Part shown: one piece after another, positions 6,723-13,843 of the stretch
Numbering within the stretch: position 1 is the first letter of the stretch
Layout of the letters: each line of letters begins with the position of its first letter
Assembly (NCBI GenBank): GCA_012521035.1
Contig: JAAYND010000234.1
Location: forward strand, 1-18,011
Source: Methanomicrobiales archaeon
GTDB lineage: Archaea; Halobacteriota; Methanomicrobia; Methanomicrobiales; Methanoculleaceae
Length of the DNA stretch: 18,011 bases
Reading direction: 5' to 3'
Translations under genes and position numbers: made by a program
Notes under the pieces: generated by a model
Told to the model about the DNA's origin: nothing
What the model saw: only the letters and a program-made list of their open reading frames with translations
Database searches by the model: none

Positions 6723-6731
6723 CTTATACCG
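6723..6731 (-). promoter_or_regulatory. TATA-like element for the PAS sensor gene
   Basis: The minus strand reads GGTATAAGG here. Initiation about 26 nt downstream would fall near 6701 and give a leader of roughly 14 nt containing the GGAG ribosome-binding site. This is consistent with a dedicated promoter separate from the upstream tRNA gene. Confidence 0.4.
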
Positions 6732-6745
6732 GTTTCCCTCACTCT

Positions 6746-6777
6746 CCCGGGTGCCTCCCGGGGGTTTTGTGCCAAAA
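6746..6777 (-). terminator. Terminator-like elements after tRNA-Ser
   Basis: Directly after the tRNA 3' end the minus strand reads TTTTG-GCA-CAAAA (6777 to 6765), a T-run that also forms a 5-bp inverted repeat. It is followed by CCCGGG-AGGCA-CCCGGG (6762 to 6746). An immediate T4 tract is a plausible archaeal termination signal for a tRNA transcript; the GC hairpin may reinforce it. Confidence 0.45.
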
Positions 6778-6862
6778 CGCCGAGGGGGAGATTTGAACTC
6801 CCGAGGTGTCGAACACCAGTGGCTTTCGAGGCCACCGCCTTCCCGGACTAGACTACCTCGGC
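6778..6862 (-). tRNA. tRNA-Ser (anticodon CGA)
   Basis: An 85-nt gene folding as a class II tRNA. The acceptor stem GCCGAGG pairs with CCTCGGC plus a G discriminator. The anticodon stem GTGGC/GCCAC encloses loop CTCGAAA, so the anticodon is CGA, reading UCG. A long variable arm GGTGT-TCG-ACACC identifies the serine type, and the T arm is GGGAG-TTCAAAT-CTCCC. CCA is not encoded: TTT follows the discriminator, so CCA must be added by nucleotidyltransferase. There is no intron. TATA-like candidates upstream on the minus strand are CATTATAGC (about 6893-6901) and CTAAATAC (6878-6885); only the first sits at a usual distance. Confidence 0.96.
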
Positions 6863-6910
6863 ACAAGCTGGCCCACAGTATTTAGGTTCAGCGGCTATAA
6901 TGGTATCGAG

Positions 6911-7114
6911 ATGTTCTGCCGGTTCACCCTCATCCCCGATGACACTGTGCTGGTCTACCACGGCAGGCCGGGCGATACCTACGAGGCTGCCCTGCTCTCT
7001 TTCGGGATCAATCCAGACACGGTGCTGATCTTTCATGAGAAGAAGAGCCTGCCACAGGATAAAAAAATCGAGGAGGAGGAAGTCAGTATATTCCTGACTG
7101 CCTCGCGCGGATAA
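6911..7114 (+). CDS. ThiS/MoaD-like beta-grasp small protein ending in Arg-Gly
   Basis: A 67-aa protein with the strand-turn-helix-strand pattern of ubiquitin-like sulfur carriers. 'FCRFTLIPDDTVLVYHG' forms the opening strands, 'TYEAALLSFGINPDTVLIFHEKKSLPQD' the helix and the ThiS-like 'L-G-x-x-P-x-x-V' segment, and 'EEEVSIFLTASRG' the last strand and tail. ThiS, MoaD and SAMP proteins end in Gly-Gly; here the tail is Ser-Arg-Gly, so adenylation or thiocarboxylation is uncertain. Upstream in-frame starts would overlap tRNA-Ser, so the ATG at 6911 is chosen. There is no Shine-Dalgarno; a TATTTAG element (6880-6885) 26-31 nt upstream hints at leaderless or near-leaderless transcription. It converges on the thermosome gene with a 1-bp gap. 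No E1-like or sulfur-transfer partner is adjacent. Confidence 0.78.
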   Translation: MFCRFTLIPDDTVLVYHGRPGDTYEAALLSFGINPDTVLIFHEKKSLPQDKKIEEEEVSIFLTASRG

Positions 7115-7115
7115 C

Positions 7116-8711
7116 TTATTCCATACCGGCCGGGCCGGCGTCGGTCTGGGTGACCATCATGTCGTCGACGCGGACGAGGAGCATCGCCGTCTCGGTCCCG
7201 CTCTTGATCGCCTGGGTCTTCACCCGGTGCGGTTCGATGACGCCTGCTTCCTGCATATCCACAACCTCGCCGGTGAAGACGTTGAGCCCGGCGTACTTCT
7301 TGTCGTCGGCGTGGGCCTTCTTCAGGGCGACGACCTTGTCGATCGGGTCAAACCCGGAGTTCTCCGCGAGCGTCTTCGGGATGACCTCGAAAGCGTTTGA
7401 GAACGCCTCGATAGCGAGCTGAACCCGGCCCCCAAAGGTTGCGGCATAATCGCGGACGCGGGTCAGGAGTTCGATCTCAACCGATCCCCCGCCGACGACG
7501 AACCTGCCGTCCTCAATGGCATCCTGGACGACACGGGCCGCGTCGTAGACCGCCCGCTCGAGCTCGTCGACCAGGAGCTGGGACGTGCCTCGCAGGAGGA
7601 TCGTGACAGCCTTCGGGTTGTCACAGCCGGATATGACCGTGAGTTCGGTGTTTGGAAGTTCTCCGACCTCTTCGGCGTGGCCGAGCGTCGTCTCATCGAG
7701 CTCCTCAGGCTTGTTGACGATCGTGCCGCAGAGTGCCCGTGCGGCGAACTTCATGTCTGCCTCTTTCACATCCTCGATAGCGTATACGCCGTTCCTGGCC
7801 AGGTAGTACTGCACCGCGTCAGCGATTCCCTTCTGGCAGAGGACGACGTTTGCGCCGGCGGCAACGATCTGTTCGGCGAGTTTCCGGAGAGATTCGCGCT
7901 CCTGCTCGGAGAACGCCTTCATCTGGTCGGATGAGGTGATCTTGATCTTTGACTTCACCTGGGTCTTTGTGATCTCGAGGGGCTGGGCGATCAGGGCCAC
8001 CTTTGCGTCCCTGACCGATGTCGGCATCTGCTCAAAGACGCGCTTCTTCTCGATGACGACACCCCTGACCAGCTCGGCGTCGTGCATCGTCTCGCCGACC
8101 TGCTTCTTGATCTTGACGTCACCCTCATCCACGATGTAGGTGCCCGCATCGGTCTTTGTGGCGACCTGCTGCACAGCATCTACCACGATGTCAGCGGCCT
8201 TCTCCTTGATCGCCTCGACGGACTTTCCGATCATCGCGGTTTCGGCGATCTCTATGAGGGTCTCCCGATCATCGAAATCGACGGAGATGGCCAGTTCATC
8301 GAGGATCTCGAGGGCCTTCTCCATACCGAGCTGGTAGCCCTGCGCGATGACCGTGGGGTGAATCTTCTGGGCGAGCAGTTTCTCAGCCTCGTCCATGAGC
8401 GACCCGAGGAGCACGATCGCGGTCGTGGTGCCGTCCCCGACCTCCTCGTCCTGGGTCTCGGCGACCTCGATGACCAGCTTTCCGCCGGGGTGCTGCACCG
8501 ACATCTCGTGCAGGATGGTTGCCCCATCGTTCGTGATCACCACGTCACCGCTGGAGCTGACCAGCATCTTATCCATTCCGCGAGGGCCGAGCGTTGTCCG
8601 AACGGCGGCTGCAATTGCCCTTGTAGCCATGATATTCGAGCGCTGCGCCTCGAATCCGCGCGTGCGCTCAACATTGTCCCGTAAAATAATGATGGGCTGT
8701 CCAGCAAGCAT
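7116..8711 (-). CDS. thsA: Thermosome subunit (group II chaperonin)
   Basis: A 531-aa subunit of the archaeal cytosolic double-ring chaperonin, which folds proteins in an ATP-dependent cycle with a built-in lid. Family motifs are intact: 'LGPRGMDKML' at 41-50, 'NDGATIL' at 61-67, the nucleotide-binding 'GDGTTT' at 92-97, and 'VVGGGSVEIEL' in the second equatorial half. The C-terminus ends 'QTDAGPAGME' and lacks the long Gly-Gly-Met repeat seen in many thermosomes. The ATG at 8711 has AGGAGG 8 nt upstream and a strong TATA box at about 8752-8762, predicting a leader of about 20 nt and a monocistronic unit. Which paralogue (alpha, beta or another) it represents cannot be told without other subunits, so the symbol is generic. 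Confidence 0.96.
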   Translation of the reverse strand: MLAGQPIIILRDNVERTRGFEAQRSNIMATRAIAAAVRTTLGPRGMDKMLVSSSGDVVITNDGATILHEMSVQHPGGKLVIEVAETQDEEVGDGTTTAIVLLGSLMDEAEKLLAQKIHPTVIAQGYQLGMEKALEILDELAISVDFDDRETLIEIAETAMIGKSVEAIKEKAADIVVDAVQQVATKTDAGTYIVDEGDVKIKKQVGETMHDAELVRGVVIEKKRVFEQMPTSVRDAKVALIAQPLEITKTQVKSKIKITSSDQMKAFSEQERESLRKLAEQIVAAGANVVLCQKGIADAVQYYLARNGVYAIEDVKEADMKFAARALCGTIVNKPEELDETTLGHAEEVGELPNTELTVISGCDNPKAVTILLRGTSQLLVDELERAVYDAARVVQDAIEDGRFVVGGGSVEIELLTRVRDYAATFGGRVQLAIEAFSNAFEVIPKTLAENSGFDPIDKVVALKKAHADDKKYAGLNVFTGEVVDMQEAGVIEPHRVKTQAIKSGTETAMLLVRVDDMMVTQTDAGPAGME

Positions 8712-8719
8712 TGTATAAT

Positions 8720-8762
8720 CCTCCTTTGTTCGTTAGTTTTGTTCAGAGGTTCTATATATATC
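8720..8762 (-). promoter_or_regulatory. Thermosome promoter and ribosome-binding site
   Basis: On the minus strand an ATATATATAG TATA box (8752-8762) precedes the ATG at 8711 by about 45 nt, placing initiation near 8731. A full AGGAGG Shine-Dalgarno (8725 to 8720) lies 8 nt before the start. The combination predicts high expression; no heat-shock operator can be identified by eye. Confidence 0.7.
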
Positions 8763-8815
8763 AATCGACATACCCGGCTCTCCGGAGCTGCCCGGGGCCG
8801 ATCGGCAGGGGCTCC

Positions 8816-8833
8816 CGGAGAGACCGCTCTCCG
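8816..8833. repeat. 7-bp hairpin between gfcR and the thermosome gene
   Basis: CGGAGAG (8816-8822) pairs with CTCTCCG (8827-8833) around ACCG. It lies about 75 nt past the gfcR stop and about 55 nt upstream of the thermosome TATA box, so it may mark the end of the prs-rtcA-nob1-gfcR transcript. The rest of 8712-8908 is GC-rich with no gene that I can see. Confidence 0.35.
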
Positions 8834-8908
8834 TCACGCGCCTGATATCACCCGCCGGGTCATGAGCCGGAGCGGTGGGGCCGGAAACGGTGCTACAGCC
8901 GGCCTCCC

Positions 8909-9508
8909 TCACCCGAGCCTCGATATCACGAAGAGCGAGTGGACCGGAACACCGTCGATCTCCCGGACACCCCGCTTATCAAAGAGCGACCAGACCGCCA
9001 CCGGCGTGGCGCCGTGCCTTCTCAGGAACTCTATCGTCCCGGCAAGCGTCGTCCCCGTCGTGACGACATCATCGATGATGACACAACGCTGCCCGGTGAT
9101 CGCGGCGAATGTGCCGGCGAGCGACCCGGTGGGGGTCTCGTTCCGGCTGTGCTTCGCCGGAAGGTAGACCGCGAGCTTCAACTCCTCCTCAGCGGCTATG
9201 AGGGTGGCAAGCGGGACGCCCGAGGGCGCGATCCCGACGACCGTATCGAGCTCACCCTCGTCGTCCCCGGCCAGGTAGAAGAAGCGTTTGAGCATCATCA
9301 TCGCCATATCGCTGAGCAGCGCACCGTGGCTCCCGACCGCCGTCCAGTCGACGTGGACGTCTTCTGGCGCTTCCGCATCCTTTGGCTGGGTGAGCAGCCA
9401 GGTGACCGTCTCCATAGAGAGGCCCAGTTCATCCGAGATCTGGCCCGGCGTGTGCCCCTCCGCCTGGAGCGCCTTTGCCTTTGTGATCAACTCTTCGAGC
9501 GCTGACAT
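8909..9508 (-). CDS. gfcR: PyrE-like transcriptional regulator (GfcR type)
   Basis: A 199-aa protein with an N-terminal helix-turn-helix (about 5-42, 'TPGQISDELGLSMETVTWLLT') fused to a type I phosphoribosyltransferase fold. The PRPP-binding motif 'CVIIDDVVTTGTTL' lies at 142-155. This architecture is the archaeal 'orotate phosphoribosyltransferase-like' family; its haloarchaeal member GfcR regulates glucose and fructose catabolism. The protein is expected to bind DNA and sense PRPP or a sugar phosphate rather than make OMP. It lies 21 nt downstream of nob1 in the prs-rtcA-nob1 group but has its own TATA box. There is no Shine-Dalgarno before the ATG at 9508, suggesting leaderless translation. 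Its ligand and targets in a methanogen are unknown. Confidence 0.88.
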   Translation of the reverse strand: MSALEELITKAKALQAEGHTPGQISDELGLSMETVTWLLTQPKDAEAPEDVHVDWTAVGSHGALLSDMAMMMLKRFFYLAGDDEGELDTVVGIAPSGVPLATLIAAEEELKLAVYLPAKHSRNETPTGSLAGTFAAITGQRCVIIDDVVTTGTTLAGTIEFLRRHGATPVAVWSLFDKRGVREIDGVPVHSLFVISRLG

Positions 9509-9529
9509 GGAAGAGAGGTTTCCGGCGAT

Positions 9530-9985
9530 CTATTTAATTTTTCGTTTAATCTGCGCACCGCAGACCGGACAATCGCCCGGTTCCTGCCAGTAGCGACCGC
9601 ACCCGCTACACCGGTAACGCCACCGAATCGCCCGGGCGGGCCGCTGCCTGATGCTCCGGGTCGCGATACCGAGGCGGTGCGCGACGTTCTGGACCGCAAA
9701 ATCGTCGGTGATGAGGACGGCGCCGAGTTCCAGCGCGAGCGCGAGTATATCCCGGTCGGCCGGGGAGAGCACCCCGGCATCCCCGGTCCTGAGCGCGGTC
9801 GCATCCACCCGGGCCAGGTCCTCCCCGCGCGGTTCCCGGACCCGGAGGACCGTGGCGGTGAGCGCCTCAAACCGGCACTTCGCGTGGAGATCGCCGAGTT
9901 CCTCCACCACCGACGGGGTGGTCCATGCCGGCCCCTCCACCGGTATCTCTGTAAAAAAGACCGAGGCATCGAGGACCAGCGTCAT
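9530..9985 (-). CDS. nob1: Nob1 endoribonuclease (PIN domain plus zinc ribbon)
   Basis: A 151-aa homologue of Nob1, the PIN-domain nuclease that matures the 3' end of small-subunit rRNA. The PIN fold spans about residues 1-110 with acidic residues at D6 (LVLDAS), E29, D77/D79 (SPADRDI) and D94/D95 (LITDDFAVQN). A zinc ribbon follows, with C126-x2-C129 and C139-x2-C142, then a basic tail 'IKRKIK'. The ATG at 9985 is chosen over an upstream in-frame start at 10168, because the latter would run 180 nt into rtcA with low-complexity sequence. This ATG overlaps the rtcA stop as ATGA and has GGAG 8 nt upstream. Coupling to rtcA fits a shared theme of RNA 3'-end processing. Confidence 0.92.
   Translation of the reverse strand: MTLVLDASVFFTEIPVEGPAWTTPSVVEELGDLHAKCRFEALTATVLRVREPRGEDLARVDATALRTGDAGVLSPADRDILALALELGAVLITDDFAVQNVAHRLGIATRSIRQRPARAIRWRYRCSGCGRYWQEPGDCPVCGAQIKRKIK
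9531..9540 (-). promoter_or_regulatory. TATA box for gfcR, leaderless spacing
   Basis: The minus strand reads AAATTAAATA (9540 to 9531), overlapping the end of nob1. The TTAAATA core is centred 26 nt before the A of the gfcR ATG, so transcription should start at or next to the start codon. The start lacks a Shine-Dalgarno, in agreement. Confidence 0.6.
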
Positions 9986-10965
9986 GCCGAGAACTCCACG
10001 ATCTCGCCTTCCCGGCACCGTACCGGGTACCCGAACTCCGCAAGAAGCCAGCATGCGGTCTTTGCGTGCATCGAGAGCGTGTGGGTGGTGTACTCCCCGC
10101 CGTAGCAGGCGATGTATATGAGGAGCTGGTCGGCGAGGTGGATATCGACCTGACCACCCCCCCGGCACTCATCGACCAGGGCGCGGGCGGCCAATCGGCC
10201 CACCTTCTCGGCAGGAAGCCCCCTCTTCCCGAGAGCGACGGCGCCCTTCGCCCCCACCCATGCCGTGACGGAGCTTCCCACCCCCGCCCCACCCTCCCGG
10301 TGGTCGAGCGCGGTGGTGCAGGGCATCCTGAGATCGCGCTCGAGGAGGGCCTGCGCCGAGGCGGCCTGGCGTTCCGTGACATGCTCCGGGAGGTTTGATG
10401 AGCAGGAGATGACCCCGCACACCGGTTCCTCATCCGGGATGGCGATCGGACGGAGGCGGGCCGGCTCCACACGGACGCGCACCCGCCCGCCTCCCCGTGG
10501 GTAGTAGCCACGGTCGAGCACGTCGATATCGATCGAGGCCCCGGCACGGCGGAGCACCGGCGCGAGAACATACTTAAGGTAGTCGATCGTCGGGCTCCAT
10601 GCAACCTCGGTGCCGCCCCGGGCATCGATGCTCCCGCCGGCGTGGAGGGCGACCGGGAGCCAGGCCTGGAGGATGAGAGGGATACTCCCGGCGGTGCCGG
10701 GATCTACCGTGAGATCGGCCCGCCGGAGCCGGCCCGGGGTGAACGTGATCTCGCGACTCCGGGGCGAGAGCCCCTCGACTTCGGCACCGCAGGCTCCGGC
10801 GACCGCGCGGATCGCAGCGATGTGCTGGGGGGCGAGCCCCGATTTTGGTCGGTTCTCCCGGATCCGGGTGATGGTGACCGGAGTCGCGGATATCGCCGAG
10901 GCTGCGACCGCCACGCGGAGGATCTGTCCTCCTCCCTCCAGACAGGATCCATCAACGAGAAACAT
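9982..10965 (-). CDS. rtcA: RNA 3'-terminal phosphate cyclase (RtcA)
   Basis: A 327-aa enzyme that converts RNA 3'-phosphates into 2',3'-cyclic phosphates using ATP, through an adenylated histidine. The N-terminal signature 'DGSCLEGGGQILRVAVA' (5-21), 'IRENRPKSGLAPQH' (35-48), 'RGYYPRGGGRVRV' (152-164), and the candidate nucleophile H300 (TLSMHAKTACWLL) are all present, so the enzyme should be active. The ATG at 10965 lies inside the end of prs (14-nt overlap); a longer form starting at 11190 would add 75 residues of unrelated low-complexity sequence and is rejected. It is followed by nob1 with an ATGA overlap. The biological substrate in archaea is unclear; RNA repair or processing is inferred. 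Confidence 0.94.
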   Translation of the reverse strand: MFLVDGSCLEGGGQILRVAVAASAISATPVTITRIRENRPKSGLAPQHIAAIRAVAGACGAEVEGLSPRSREITFTPGRLRRADLTVDPGTAGSIPLILQAWLPVALHAGGSIDARGGTEVAWSPTIDYLKYVLAPVLRRAGASIDIDVLDRGYYPRGGGRVRVRVEPARLRPIAIPDEEPVCGVISCSSNLPEHVTERQAASAQALLERDLRMPCTTALDHREGGAGVGSSVTAWVGAKGAVALGKRGLPAEKVGRLAARALVDECRGGGQVDIHLADQLLIYIACYGGEYTTHTLSMHAKTACWLLAEFGYPVRCREGEIVEFSA

Positions 10966-11809
10966 CTTCCCGGATCGTCGTCGCGATCGTGTTTGCGGCC
11001 GATATAAAGCTTGAGGCGTTCTCGTAGGTGTCGCTCGATACGACCGAGGAGATCCCCGCCGTCCGCAGGCGCATGTAGGCACCGCTCGCGAGCACCCCGT
11101 GGACGCAGGCAGCGTGTATGGACGCTGCTCCCTGTTCACGAAGCATGCAGGCGGCGGTCGCGAGGGTACCCCCGGTGGATATGATGTCATCCACGATCAC
11201 GACCACGCGCCCGGCGGCATCGACGGCCTTTGGAGCGATCCTGACCTCCTCCCCGGACAGGCGGGTCTTCTGCAGGTAGTCGCAGTCCCACCCGCCGGCC
11301 GCCGCAACACCGGACGCAAACCCGATCGCGCCCTCATCCGGGGCGAGGATGAGGGGCTCGTCCAGCCGGAGATCCCCGATGTAGCTCCCGATCGCAGGCG
11401 CGATGGTGATCCCCGTTGCCGGGACACTGAAATAGTCCAGCACGGCGGGGTCATGGACATCGACCACGATCACCCGCTCGATACCGCCTGAGAGGGCTCG
11501 TGCGACCGCCCTGGCGCTGATCGGCTCCCCCGGCCCGAACCTCCTGTCCTGGCGGGCGTAGCCGAGGTACGGGATCACCAGCGTGGCCCTCGATCCCTCG
11601 GCAGCATCGATCGCAAGAAGGGTCTGCACAAGCATATCATTATCAGTGATGCTGCTGACGATCAGTGTCTCGTCATCCAGACCTTCACACCGGAGGTAGA
11701 TCTCCCCGTCAGGAAACCTGGCGAATTTTGTCTCCGCAAGAGGAACCCCCAGCTTCTCTGAGACCCGGGCCGCCAGAACCTGGGATCGTTCCGTGCTGAT
11801 TACTCTCAT
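10952..11809 (-). CDS. prs: Ribose-phosphate pyrophosphokinase (PRPP synthase)
   Basis: A 285-aa archaeal-type PRPP synthase that makes 5-phosphoribosyl 1-pyrophosphate from ribose 5-phosphate and ATP for purine, pyrimidine, His and Trp pathways. Motifs are 'FPDGEIYLR' (32-40), the ATP-binding 'YARQDRRFGPGEPISAR' (84-100), a 'KTR' catalytic loop (181-183) and the PRPP-binding 'VVVIVDDIISTGGTL' (202-216). The short archaeal length is typical. The ATG at 11809 has AAGGTG 4 nt upstream. It is the first gene of the prs-rtcA-nob1 operon and divergent from lonB (81-nt gap), sharing a symmetric TATA element. The presence of a PRPP-motif regulator (gfcR) at the end of the group may be functional. Confidence 0.96.
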   Translation of the reverse strand: MRVISTERSQVLAARVSEKLGVPLAETKFARFPDGEIYLRCEGLDDETLIVSSITDNDMLVQTLLAIDAAEGSRATLVIPYLGYARQDRRFGPGEPISARAVARALSGGIERVIVVDVHDPAVLDYFSVPATGITIAPAIGSYIGDLRLDEPLILAPDEGAIGFASGVAAAGGWDCDYLQKTRLSGEEVRIAPKAVDAAGRVVVIVDDIISTGGTLATAACMLREQGAASIHAACVHGVLASGAYMRLRTAGISSVVSSDTYENASSFISAANTIATTIREDVSR

Positions 11810-11851
11810 AGAACACCTTTGGTAGAAAGTATTTGAACGAGCAAGAATAAA

Positions 11852-11859
11852 TTATATAA
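11852..11859. promoter_or_regulatory. Symmetric TATA element shared by divergent prs and lonB
   Basis: TTATATAA is a perfect palindrome in the 81-bp divergent gap. Read minus, initiation about 26 nt away falls near 11830, giving prs a leader of about 20 nt that holds its AAGGTG. Read plus, it falls near 11882 and gives lonB a leader of about 9 nt, leaving the upstream GAGGT (11876-11880) outside the mRNA. A second minus-strand candidate (CAAATACTT, 11836 to 11828) is weaker. Confidence 0.55.
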
Positions 11860-11890
11860 GTACCAGTGCAGCAAAGAGGTAAACCCGACG

Positions 11891-13843
11891 ATGGATTCAA
11901 CGACTTCCAGAGAAATTCCAGATATTGAGCTCACGGACGGCGAGGTGGCGGAGATTGACGACTTCGCCGGTCTTGAGCTGAGCGCATCGTCAGATATCGA
12001 CGTACCTCCGAATCTCATCGATCAGGTTATCGGGCAGGAACACGCCGTTGAGGTGATCAGGAAGGCCGCGGTCCAGCGCAGGCACGTGATGATGATCGGT
12101 AGCCCCGGAACCGGTAAATCGATGCTGGCAAAGGCGATGGCCGAGCTCCTCCCGAAGGAGGAGTTGCAGGACATCCTGGTCTACCCGAACTCAGAGGATA
12201 ACAATAACCCGATAATCAGGACCGTGCCGGCGGGTCGTGGCAAACAGATCGTCGGCGCCCACAAGATGGAGGCGAGGAAGAAGATCCAGATGAGAAGCAC
12301 CCTTATCATGCTCCTCATCTTCGGCATAATCGGTTATGCGATCCTCGCATCCCAGTGGCTCATGGGCATCATCGCCGCCGCGTTCGTCTTCATGGCGCTG
12401 AAGTACTCGACGCCCCGCGAGGAGACGATGGTCCCAAAACTCCTGGTCGCGCATGATCCAAATACCCCGGCACCGTTCGTCGATGCCACCGGATCGCATG
12501 CCGGCGCCCTGCTCGGCGATGTCCGGCACGATCCCTTCCAGAGCGGCGGTCTTGAGACCCCGTCGCATGACCGCGTCGAGAGCGGTGCCATCCACCGGGC
12601 GCACGGGGGTGTCCTCTTCATCGATGAGATCAACACCCTCACCCCGCACTCCCAGCAGAACCTGCTGACCGCTCTCCAGGAAGGCAACTTCCCGATAACC
12701 GGTCAGAGCGAACGCTCAAGCGGCGCGATGGTCAGGACTGAACCGGTCCCCTGCCAGTTTGTCATGATCGCGGCAGGCAACCTCGACGCCATCCAGGGTA
12801 TGCACCCGGCGCTCCGGTCGCGTATCCGGGGCTATGGTTACGAGGTCTACATGCAGGAGACGATGGAAGATACCCCCGTGAACCGCCGGAAGTTCATCAG
12901 GTTCATCGCCCAGGAGGTCACAAACGACGGAAAGATCCCGCACTTCGACCGGGACGCCATGCTCGAGGTTCTCCGCGAGGCCCGGCGTCGCTCGAACCGG
13001 AAGGGTCACCTGACCTTAAAACTCCGTGATATGGGCGGACTTATCCGGGTGGCGGGGGATCTCGCCCGGCAGGAGGGGGCGGATATCACCACGGCAAAGC
13101 ATGTCATCGCCGCAAAAGCGACCGCCCGCTCGATCGAGGACCAGATATCGGATGAGTACATACGGCGGAGCCGTGACTACGATATAACCGTCGTCGAGGG
13201 CGCCCGGGTCGGACGGGTGAACGGGCTTGCCGTTATGGGGAGCGACTCGGGTTCAGTGCTCCCGGTGATGGCGGAGGTGACCCCGAGCCAGGGAGCGAAC
13301 GGTACCGTTATCGCGACCGGAATGCTCAAGGACATAGCCAAAGAGTCGATCACAAACGTCAGCGCCCTGATCAAGAAGTTCACAGGCAAGGATATCAGGA
13401 ACATCGATATCCACATCCAGTTCATCGGAACCTACGGCGGCGTCGAGGGCGACTCGGCCTCCGTTACCGTCGCGACGGCGGTGATAAGCGCCATCGAGGA
13501 TATACCGGTGCGCCAGGATGTCGCCATGACCGGATCGCTCTCGGTCCGGGGCGACGTCCTCCCGATAGGCGGTGTCACCTACAAGATCGAGGCCGCCGCA
13601 AAGGCCGGGATCAAGAAGGTGATCATACCGCGCTCAAACCTTGATGATGTCCTCATCGAGGACCGTTATCGCTCAATGGTCGAGGTGATCCCGGTCGACC
13701 ACATCGAGGAGGTCCTCCAGAACGCCCTCATACCGGAGAACCGTGAAGGGTTCTTCGCAAAGCTCCGGAAGATGGCCGGCCAGCCCGGTGACCGGCACCT
13801 CCGGCTTGACCGCCGGGCGTTCTGCGACCTTGTTGTCCTATGA
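11891..13843 (+). CDS. lonB: Archaeal ATP-dependent membrane protease LonB
   Basis: A 650-aa archaeal Lon, a membrane-anchored AAA+ protease of the cytoplasmic face that degrades damaged and regulatory proteins. Walker A (GSPGTGKS) is at 70-77 and Walker B (VLFIDE) at 241-246. Two closely spaced transmembrane segments (about 137-153 and 155-172) are inserted between them, as in LonB. The protease dyad is S522 (EGDSAS) and K565 (VTYKIEA), 43 residues apart as in other Lons. There is no N-terminal LAN domain. The C-terminal 15-20 residues are basic and variable ('HLRLDRRAFCDLVVL') and look lineage-specific. It starts at the ATG at 11891 and ends in an ATGA overlap with tldD. It heads a four-gene proteolysis operon. 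Confidence 0.96.
   Translation: MDSTTSREIPDIELTDGEVAEIDDFAGLELSASSDIDVPPNLIDQVIGQEHAVEVIRKAAVQRRHVMMIGSPGTGKSMLAKAMAELLPKEELQDILVYPNSEDNNNPIIRTVPAGRGKQIVGAHKMEARKKIQMRSTLIMLLIFGIIGYAILASQWLMGIIAAAFVFMALKYSTPREETMVPKLLVAHDPNTPAPFVDATGSHAGALLGDVRHDPFQSGGLETPSHDRVESGAIHRAHGGVLFIDEINTLTPHSQQNLLTALQEGNFPITGQSERSSGAMVRTEPVPCQFVMIAAGNLDAIQGMHPALRSRIRGYGYEVYMQETMEDTPVNRRKFIRFIAQEVTNDGKIPHFDRDAMLEVLREARRRSNRKGHLTLKLRDMGGLIRVAGDLARQEGADITTAKHVIAAKATARSIEDQISDEYIRRSRDYDITVVEGARVGRVNGLAVMGSDSGSVLPVMAEVTPSQGANGTVIATGMLKDIAKESITNVSALIKKFTGKDIRNIDIHIQFIGTYGGVEGDSASVTVATAVISAIEDIPVRQDVAMTGSLSVRGDVLPIGGVTYKIEAAAKAGIKKVIIPRSNLDDVLIEDRYRSMVEVIPVDHIEEVLQNALIPENREGFFAKLRKMAGQPGDRHLRLDRRAFCDLVVL

Noticed and set aside
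6806..6910. 35-codon N-terminal extension of the ThiS-like protein
   Set aside because: It would read through most of tRNA-Ser; the beta-grasp pattern starts at the ATG at 6911.
10966..11190. 75-codon N-terminal extension of RtcA
   Set aside because: It lies wholly within prs, is low complexity, and precedes the canonical RtcA N-terminus (MFLVDGSCLEGGGQ).
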